Shown here in pieces: positions 1-5,392 of a stretch of DNA of 7,452 nt. How positions within the stretch are numbered: position 1 is the stretch's first letter; every line of letters begins with the position of its first letter. The DNA is from Spirochaetes bacterium RIFOXYC1_FULL_54_7 (GTDB lineage: Bacteria; Spirochaetota; Spirochaetia; Treponematales; UBA12059). Below the pieces are notes generated by a model. It did no database searches. It had not been told where the DNA came from and worked only from the letters and a program-made list of their open reading frames with translations. Made by a program: the position numbers and the translations under genes. The stretch lies in assembly GCA_001830645.1 (NCBI GenBank), contig MIBM01000222.1, positions 4,947 to 12,398 of the forward strand, in the 5' to 3' direction.

Positions 1-1
1 G

Positions 2-598
2 GCCAAACTGTATCCGGTGGATGAAGCATGGCGTGTTTATGAGCCAGTCGGATTCACGACGGAAAAAGTGAGTATCGCTCCCCCTGACGCTTCTGTTGTA
101 CAGAAAGCATGCATGGATGAAATAGCAAGATTCATTGACCAGCAGATATTCCTTCAGGTAGCCAAACTGCAGGCGGACATCGCGAAAGAGTCGGGAAGCC
201 CCAGAACCGTGAACAGGCTGGGAATTCTTTTTGCCAGCAACGGCCTGTACGACCGTGCCAAGGTACAATTCCTCCAGGCTTTGGCAAAGGAGGAATACGC
301 CTCCGCGCTTGTGAACCTTGGTAATCTTTTCTATCTCGAGAAGGACTACAGGAACGCCCAAACTTTTTTCCAGCGGGCTTATGTAAAAGACCCATCCAAC
401 CCTAAAGTTCTGCTTGCCCTTTCCCGTGCCAATCATGGGTTGGAAAACTACGGTTCATCCAAAGAGCTCTATGACAAGCTTAAAACAGCCGATCCCATTC
501 TTGCCGCCCAGTTTGCCTACCTTGACCTGCGCGGCACAGAAGCCAGCAGAGCCGCCGATGTGACTGGCGTCATGGATACCGTTGTATGGTCAGATTAA
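2..598 (+). CDS. TPR-repeat protein, 5'-truncated by window edge
   Basis: The reading frame is open from the first bases of the window, so this is the C-terminal part of a longer protein. The GTG at 17 is only the first possible start inside the window and is probably an internal valine. Numbering from that codon, three tetratricopeptide-like helical hairpins are visible at about 62-94 (NRLGILFASNGLYDRA), 94-127 (NLGNLFYLEKDYRNAQ) and 128-161 (more degenerate). TPRs are protein-protein interaction scaffolds, so this is an adaptor-type protein rather than a visible enzyme. No catalytic motif or membrane segment appears in the visible part; any signal peptide or catalytic domain would lie upstream. 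The last 13 bases overlap the next gene's start, suggesting translational coupling with the lipoprotein gene downstream. The TPR assignment is firm; the protein's specific role is unknown. Confidence 0.85.
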   Translation, partial: AKLYPVDEAWRVYEPVGFTTEKVSIAPPDASVVQKACMDEIARFIDQQIFLQVAKLQADIAKESGSPRTVNRLGILFASNGLYDRAKVQFLQALAKEEYASALVNLGNLFYLEKDYRNAQTFFQRAYVKDPSNPKVLLALSRANHGLENYGSSKELYDKLKTADPILAAQFAYLDLRGTEASRAADVTGVMDTVVWSD

Positions 599-3261
599 AA
601 GCTTCCGGTTATGTCCTTGTGTACCTTGGAGCCGCATTGCTTCTCTCAGGGTGCCCCGATGTTGGCCTGAAACAGCATATAGTCGAATTGGCGGCTCCAA
701 AGAAACCCACAAACCTTACGGCAACAGCCCTTGTGCAATCCCAGGTTTCATCGGTACGCCTCGATTGGATAAACAACGATACAAATGTGACCAGAATCCT
801 GGTTGAGCGCAGCAATGTCTCTGTTTCCGCCGGATTCACATTGATCGATGAACTGCCAAAAACAGCCGTCACCTACCTTGACCAGCTTGGTTTGAACGAA
901 GAAACACAATACTGGTACCGGGTGGGTGCAGAGAATGATGTAGGTCCTTCGTATTCGGCCGTCGCTACTGCGACGACCTGGCCCCTCATGTCCGATGCGG
1001 ATGCTGTTTCCGCTGATTTCAACACCTTGTCTGTCGGTTTCGCCACCGGTGATTCGGCTTCAAGTGTGACCCAGAATCTTTCGCTTCCAATTATAGGAGC
1101 CAATGGCTCGAACATCGGCTGGGAATCCAGCAATGCCGCAATAAACGTCTCGAATACCGCGACCACGGGTACCGGAACAGTCACCGGACAAGCCGTAGAT
1201 ACCCCGGTAACGCTGACCGCAACAATCAGCAGGGGTACAAGCAGCAGTCTTCAGAAAGTGTTCAACCTGACCGTCAAGCAGAGTGATGCCGGAGCGGTTG
1301 CCGCTGACAAGTCTGCATTGGTCATTGTCTATGGATCCGATGATTCCGCATCAAGTGTGACACAGAACCTGACACTTCCCGCTTCGGGCAGCAATGGTTC
1401 AACGATCAGCTGGGCCAGCGACACCCCCGGAATCATCAGTACGACTGGTGTCGTTGTACGCCCCGATACTGTAGGTGATTCAACCGTAATCATGACTGCA
1501 ACGATAACAAAAGGCAGTGCGGTGGAACAGAAGTCGTTCACCCTCACCGTAAAGCTATCCGACCTTGGTGCTGTCAATATCGCCGCAACAGTATTGGCCT
1601 CTGCTTTGCCCCTCAGCTTCGGCACTGGAGACAGTGCATCCAGCGTCACACAGAATTTTACCTTCCCGACTGCCGGCTCCAACGATACCACCATCGAGTG
1701 GACATCGGACAATACTGCAATTATCAATACGACAACAACAGAGGGAACCGGTATCATCTTGCGACCGGATTCAGCTGATACGGTAGTCCGCCTGACTGCC
1801 ACCATCAGGAAGAACAGCACGACTGCGGCTTCCCACCCGTATTGGGATCTCACGGTAATCAAGACTGCGGTCACCGATGCCGACAAGGTAGCCGCGGACA
1901 AGAGCAGCCTGGTCATCAATTATGCAAGCGGTGATAGCGTAGATGCCGTTACCCAGAACCTTGGACTCCAGACGGTAGGTGCCAACGGTACGGTGATTAC
2001 CTGGGCTTCAAGTAACACTGCGGTTGTTGCCAACAACGGTGTTGTTACCCGTCAGATGACTGATGTCGCAAACATTACTTTGACAGCAACGATAACCAAG
2101 GGTTCCGAGTTCGACACCAAGGTTTTCTCAGGCATCAGCGTCCTCCAGTCGGACGCGGGAGCCGTCGCTGAAGCCAAGGCAGACTTGGCCATAGTCTACA
2201 ACGTACCGGATGTCGGTCCTTCGAGCGTGACCACGGGTCTGAGCCTTGTGCTGACCGGCGCAAAGGGTACCTCGATCGTCTGGTCCTCAGACAAACCCTT
2301 GGTTATCGCGAATAACGGCACGGTGACAAGGCCGGCTAGCACTACAGAAGTTACCTTGACGGCAACGATAACCAAGGGTTCCGAGTTCGACACCAAGGTT
2401 TTCTCAGGCATCACCGTCCTCCAGTCGGACGCGGGAGCCGTGGCTGAAGCCAAGGCAGCCCTGGCCATCGGCTACAACGTACCGGATGTCGGTCCTTCGA
2501 GCGTGACCACGGATCTGACCCTCGCTCTGACCGGCGTAAACGGCACTACGATCGTCTGGTCCTCAGACAAGCCTTCGATCGTCGCTATTAATGGCACAGT
2601 GACACGGCCGGCAAGCACCACAGAAGTTACCCTGACAGCGACAATCTCAAAAGGCACAGAGGTAGATACGAAGGCCTTTACCGTAACAGTATTGGGCAAT
2701 TCCATAAAACTCCGATACCTTGATGGCGGAGCCTGGGCCGATTATCCCGATCCTCCTGCCTCGACAATATCGGTCAGTGAACATGGGCCCGCCCTTTACG
2801 CGCTTACAAGCTCTGGTGAGCTTTATTCCTGCGATGGTGGCTGGCATAAGCTCCCGCCCGCGGCATTGACAGGCGCTCGATCCATAAGTGCCTACACTGG
2901 TACTTTATGGGCCCTCACCAGCGACCTTATGCTACATTATCTTGACGGCATAAACTGGAAGCCCGCAAGTCTCAACGCCCCATCGGGTTCGGTTTCGCTT
3001 GCCGGCACAGGGAACACGCTCTATGTCCTTGCCGGAAGCACGATTCATCAGCTCGACGGGGGCAGTTGGACATCCATAGGAGCTCCTTCGAGCCCCGTTT
3101 CAATCGCTGTCCGGGACGGGGTCTTGTACGCATTGACGGGTGCCGGCGATATTCATTACAGCGACGGCAGCTGGACATCGAAACTCCCGAATCAGGCACC
3201 TGCGGATTCCAGCGTAATTGGTGGGGGCTCATCCAATTTGTATGTGCTTTCGTATCAATAG
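586..3261 (+). CDS. Large modular lipoprotein: FN3-like, six aBig-type Ig modules, C-terminal beta-propeller
   Basis: This 891-aa protein begins with a basic start (MVRLK), a hydrophobic stretch and a lipobox, L20-S21-G22-C23, so it is expected to be lipidated at Cys23 and membrane-anchored. Residues about 38-132 look like a fibronectin type III domain (PTNLTAT near the start, YWYRVGAEND near the end). Residues 137-705 are six tandem modules of about 91-105 aa. They share D-A-x-x-V, S-x-V-T-x-N/L, G-x-x-I-x-W-x-S, V-x-R-P and L-T-A-T-I-x-K-G, the pattern of atrophied bacterial Ig domains (aBig type). Residues 706-891 hold five D-G-x-W and five L-[YW]-[AV]-L motifs, consistent with a tectonin-like beta-propeller. 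The Ig array probably acts as a stalk displaying the propeller, which may bind a glycan; this is inferred from architecture. The ATG overlaps the upstream stop by 13 bases and has only a weak Shine-Dalgarno, suggesting coupled translation. No enzymatic domain is recognisable. Confidence 0.93.
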   Translation: MVRLKASGYVLVYLGAALLLSGCPDVGLKQHIVELAAPKKPTNLTATALVQSQVSSVRLDWINNDTNVTRILVERSNVSVSAGFTLIDELPKTAVTYLDQLGLNEETQYWYRVGAENDVGPSYSAVATATTWPLMSDADAVSADFNTLSVGFATGDSASSVTQNLSLPIIGANGSNIGWESSNAAINVSNTATTGTGTVTGQAVDTPVTLTATISRGTSSSLQKVFNLTVKQSDAGAVAADKSALVIVYGSDDSASSVTQNLTLPASGSNGSTISWASDTPGIISTTGVVVRPDTVGDSTVIMTATITKGSAVEQKSFTLTVKLSDLGAVNIAATVLASALPLSFGTGDSASSVTQNFTFPTAGSNDTTIEWTSDNTAIINTTTTEGTGIILRPDSADTVVRLTATIRKNSTTAASHPYWDLTVIKTAVTDADKVAADKSSLVINYASGDSVDAVTQNLGLQTVGANGTVITWASSNTAVVANNGVVTRQMTDVANITLTATITKGSEFDTKVFSGISVLQSDAGAVAEAKADLAIVYNVPDVGPSSVTTGLSLVLTGAKGTSIVWSSDKPLVIANNGTVTRPASTTEVTLTATITKGSEFDTKVFSGITVLQSDAGAVAEAKAALAIGYNVPDVGPSSVTTDLTLALTGVNGTTIVWSSDKPSIVAINGTVTRPASTTEVTLTATISKGTEVDTKAFTVTVLGNSIKLRYLDGGAWADYPDPPASTISVSEHGPALYALTSSGELYSCDGGWHKLPPAALTGARSISAYTGTLWALTSDLMLHYLDGINWKPASLNAPSGSVSLAGTGNTLYVLAGSTIHQLDGGSWTSIGAPSSPVSIAVRDGVLYALTGAGDIHYSDGSWTSKLPNQAPADSSVIGGGSSNLYVLSYQ
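994..2700 (+). repeat. Six tandem Ig-like modules inside the lipoprotein gene
   Basis: Module boundaries by translated pattern are 994-1284, 1285-1560, 1561-1875, 1876-2151, 2152-2427 and 2428-2700. Modules 2, 4 and 5 are each exactly 276 bases (92 codons). The first three share G/D-D-S-A-S-S-V-T-Q-N at residues 155-164, 252-261 and 348-357; the fourth has GDSVDAVTQN at 449-458. The last two instead share PDVGPSSVTT, so the array has two sequence subfamilies. Module 3 is the most divergent and longest. These are protein-domain repeats, not a mobile element. Confidence 0.9.
2086..2512 (+). repeat. Near-identical 151-base direct repeat, period 276
   Basis: Bases 2086-2236 and 2362-2512 align without gaps at an offset of 276 and differ at six positions (2138, 2166, 2183, 2185, 2193 and 2195 in the first copy), giving 145 of 151 identical by direct count. 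The match crosses the boundary between adjacent Ig modules: the C-terminal part of one and the N-terminal part of the next. The duplicated unit is therefore out of phase with the protein domains. It points to a recent duplication or gene conversion within the array. Confidence 0.93.
2701..3258 (+). repeat. Five-fold ~37-residue repeat encoding a probable beta-propeller
   Basis: The encoded residues 706-891 carry tryptophans in D-G-x-W contexts at 717, 753, 791, 828 and 863, spaced 36, 38, 37 and 35 residues apart. They alternate with L-[YW]-[AV]-L motifs at 737, 774, 812, 847 and 885. The region begins with a D-G-W strand and ends with an L-Y-V-L strand, so the first and last pieces together complete a fifth blade. 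That is the 'velcro' closure typical of propellers. Tachylectin-2 is a known five-bladed lectin propeller, and tectonin repeats have a similar look. The fold is inferred from periodicity only. Confidence 0.7.
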
Positions 3262-3267
3262 ATTTGA

Positions 3268-3305
3268 AAGGGCCAGGCCGCGATACGCGGGTCAGTTCTG
3301 CCCTT
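3268..3305 (+). promoter_or_regulatory. Nested hairpin in the gap between the two lipoprotein genes
   Basis: An inner perfect stem CCGCG-ATA-CGCGG lies at 3278-3290. An outer six-base pairing joins AAGGGC at 3268-3273 with GCCCTT at 3300-3305. The outer arm ends two bases before the Shine-Dalgarno of the downstream gene. No T-run follows, so it is not an intrinsic terminator. It could be an mRNA-processing or stability element, or modulate ribosome access, but it could also be chance. Confidence 0.3.
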
Positions 3306-3307
3306 AT

Positions 3308-3312
3308 GGAGG
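3308..3312 (+). promoter_or_regulatory. Shine-Dalgarno GGAGG for the second lipoprotein
   Basis: GGAGG sits five bases before the ATG at 3318. It fixes that start and excludes the in-frame ATG at 3306, because the Shine-Dalgarno would then lie within its own coding sequence. It also excludes the longer in-frame extension back into the previous gene. Confidence 0.85.
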
Positions 3313-3317
3313 TTAGT

Positions 3318-5327
3318 ATGAGAAGGTCAACCCTGTGGAAGATTCCCATGGCTCTTGTCGCTATCTGCGTCCTTGTCTTTTCGTCCTGCCAGGGAGCAAG
3401 CCTGGTCGAAAAGGACACAGGTGTTCTCAGGTTGACCATAGCCGGTGGCCCGGAAACATCGAGGAACCTCGGTTCTAGAGACATCGATGCTAATGTCACT
3501 ACTGTCGAGGTCAAGATGACAAGTGTGCCATCCGACCTCTACCCTCCGAAAATGGCCTCCGCTGTTTTCAACGCCGGCGGGACCACGGTCAGCATAGGAC
3601 AGGTAAAAGTGGGAACCTGGAAAGTCGAGCTGTTCCTCAATGATACGACCGGCAACCAGTTGTACTACGGCTCCAGCCAGGTAACCATCAGCGCGGGAGC
3701 GACCACCACCGCCAGTATAGAAGTATTCAAGACGGGAACAGCGGATATAACGGTGACAGAGGGTGTAGACGCCCCAACTTTAACGCCCGGGACCCCAAAT
3801 ATGGTAGCCAAAACCTATCCACTTACGATTACCTTCCCGAGTTCAGTTCAAAAGCTTGCCAGCAACTATATAAAATATACGGTAGGTACAGAAGGAGCAA
3901 CGCCCGCTGATCCGGTGCAGGGGACAGCTACGGGATCCAATGATGATATCATCAACTTGCCGATGGACTTTACTGATACAATAAAGGTGAAGTTGTTCCT
4001 GGCAGATGGAAGAAGCTCCGCTGTGCAAACCTTGTCCTACAGTCGGCCCTACTTCAGCCTTGCCCAGAGTTCGTATACCGGATTCCAGAACGTTACGCTC
4101 CAGAGCATGCGTGCCGGCACTACCATCCGGTACACGGTAAGTGACGCCTTGCCGGGTGCCGAACCAACCTATGAATATGGCACCCTTGCGGGGAATGGGA
4201 CGGTCGTCCAGTTGCAGTACCCGACTTCGGTCCTCAAAGCGGTATCATACTATGCTGGAGAGCCGGACTCGGTAAGCGACATAGCGAGCGCAACGTATAC
4301 ACTGGATGTGGCGCCGAAGATCGAGGTGTATATCAATGGATCGACGAAGGTACTGAATGGTACAGGCACCCTTGATTTCGGCATTTCCTCGCCGGACGCC
4401 GATATTGCCGGTTCGATTCTTATCTTGAATGCTGGCGATGGGCAGGATCTAGTGCTGGCACCTATTTATGCGGCAATCACAGGAACGGATTCTACAAGAT
4501 TCCAGCTTGGTTCGTCCTTGGGGGTCCAGAAAACACTGCTGGATGGTGAAGCAACAACCATTCCGGTGAATTTTACCCCAGGGGGAAGTACCGGGACAAA
4601 GAACGCGGTACTGACGATCTACAGCAATGATCCGACTGACCCATCCTTTGCGGTTGCCCTTACTGCCGCAGCCTACGACGCGCCAAGCGTGGCACTGCTT
4701 TCCGGGATAGAGGTTGCAGGAGCCGGCGATTCTGTCGTCAATGGTCTTTACAACTGGGTTACCGACAATAAAAACGGATACACTGGATATGGATTGAGTG
4801 GGACTACAAACACCTACCTCTATTACAGCACATATGGTAACAGATACTCGATCGGTTACGACAGCGGCTGGGGCAGCATCTCTTCTGCATATGCCGATAT
4901 GTATTCTGCAGCTACAACTTATCGATATTATAAAAACACTGCAACTACCAACCCAATTGGCCTTACTACGACATGGACCTCCAATGGAGGTGGCGCCTCT
5001 CCTGTGGTCACCCGGATCACTGGTGGACTCAATGGGAAGGATCTAACCGATATAGCTTTAGCGGGCTTCATGACAACTGGACGACAACTCAAGGTGTACT
5101 ACACCGCTTCCGCCGGTGCTGGTGATAGCGCGGCAACTCCGACCTTCAAGTGGTACCGGAGAAGCATTAGTTCCGATCCCTGGAGCATTATCTCGGGAGC
5201 AACTGCCCAGACCTACACTTTGACCGACACACCAAGTTCGGGTACGCAGTTCAAGGTCGAGGTGACTCCCACTGCCGCAAGCGGATTAGTCGGTGCGACT
5301 CAAACGGCAATGGTAACAGTTCCGTAG
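3318..5327 (+). CDS. Multidomain lipoprotein: chitobiase-C-like, ASH/choice-of-anchor D, Tyr-rich and Ig-like domains
   Basis: This is a 669-aa protein from the ATG placed by the GGAGG. A basic start (MRR), a hydrophobic segment and a relaxed lipobox V20-F21-S22-S23-C24 predict lipidation at Cys24. Phe at -3 is not the standard lipobox residue, but relaxed lipoboxes are known, for example in spirochaetes. About 33-137 is a beta-sandwich with a G-x-W-x-V-x-L-x-L strand near 99-107. About 151-242 and 244-330 resemble chitobiase/beta-hexosaminidase C-terminal domains; the second is clearer, with TTIRYTVSD at 268-276, then a typical L-K-A-V-S-Y strand and ending ATYTLD. About 331-455 matches the ASH/HYDIN 'choice-of-anchor D' pattern: L-D-F-G at 352-355, L-N-A-G near 370, F-T-P-G near 419 and YSNDPTDPSF at 435-444. 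Residues about 462-566 are very tyrosine-rich. About 590-669 is a final Ig-like domain with FKWYRR at 610-615. There is no catalytic signature; a structural or adhesive surface role is inferred. It is probably co-transcribed with the genes upstream and ends before a terminator. Confidence 0.93.
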   Translation: MRRSTLWKIPMALVAICVLVFSSCQGASLVEKDTGVLRLTIAGGPETSRNLGSRDIDANVTTVEVKMTSVPSDLYPPKMASAVFNAGGTTVSIGQVKVGTWKVELFLNDTTGNQLYYGSSQVTISAGATTTASIEVFKTGTADITVTEGVDAPTLTPGTPNMVAKTYPLTITFPSSVQKLASNYIKYTVGTEGATPADPVQGTATGSNDDIINLPMDFTDTIKVKLFLADGRSSAVQTLSYSRPYFSLAQSSYTGFQNVTLQSMRAGTTIRYTVSDALPGAEPTYEYGTLAGNGTVVQLQYPTSVLKAVSYYAGEPDSVSDIASATYTLDVAPKIEVYINGSTKVLNGTGTLDFGISSPDADIAGSILILNAGDGQDLVLAPIYAAITGTDSTRFQLGSSLGVQKTLLDGEATTIPVNFTPGGSTGTKNAVLTIYSNDPTDPSFAVALTAAAYDAPSVALLSGIEVAGAGDSVVNGLYNWVTDNKNGYTGYGLSGTTNTYLYYSTYGNRYSIGYDSGWGSISSAYADMYSAATTYRYYKNTATTNPIGLTTTWTSNGGGASPVVTRITGGLNGKDLTDIALAGFMTTGRQLKVYYTASAGAGDSAATPTFKWYRRSISSDPWSIISGATAQTYTLTDTPSSGTQFKVEVTPTAASGLVGATQTAMVTVP

Positions 5328-5348
5328 ACCTGCTTGCTTATTGTGCTG

Positions 5349-5387
5349 AAAAGCCCGACGGCGTGTTGTCGCCGGGCTTCTTTTTTT
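5349..5387 (+). terminator. Rho-independent terminator after the lipoprotein operon
   Basis: AAGCCCGACGGC at 5351-5362 pairs with GTCGCCGGGCTT at 5368-5379 around the loop GTGTT. The stem is 12 pairs long with one A-C mismatch and one G-T wobble. It is followed by C and seven T residues (5381-5387). It begins 23 bases after the stop of the second lipoprotein. The opposite strand has only a short T-run, so it works mainly in the + direction. Confidence 0.93.
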
Positions 5388-5392
5388 AATGG

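Noticed and set aside
2..170. Repeated GCCAAACTG at 2-10 and about 161-169
   Set aside because: It is only nine bases with no similarity in the flanks; chance is sufficient.
1329..1919. 196-aa open frame on the minus strand
   Set aside because: It lies wholly inside the Ig array and is an antisense shadow of the repetitive, strongly coding + strand. It has no domain pattern or start context of its own.
994..2700. CRISPR-like or satellite repeat
   Set aside because: The periodicity is about 276 bases, stays in frame and translates into Ig-like domains. There are no short identical repeats with unique spacers.
3066..3317. In-frame upstream extension of the second lipoprotein, including ATG at 3306
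   Set aside because: It would overlap the propeller-coding part of the previous gene in another frame and bury the lipoprotein signal peptide. GGAGG at 3308-3312 fits the ATG at 3318.
2972..3514. 180-aa open frame on the minus strand across the two lipoprotein genes
   Set aside because: It is antisense to two well-supported genes and the gap between them, with no recognisable protein features.
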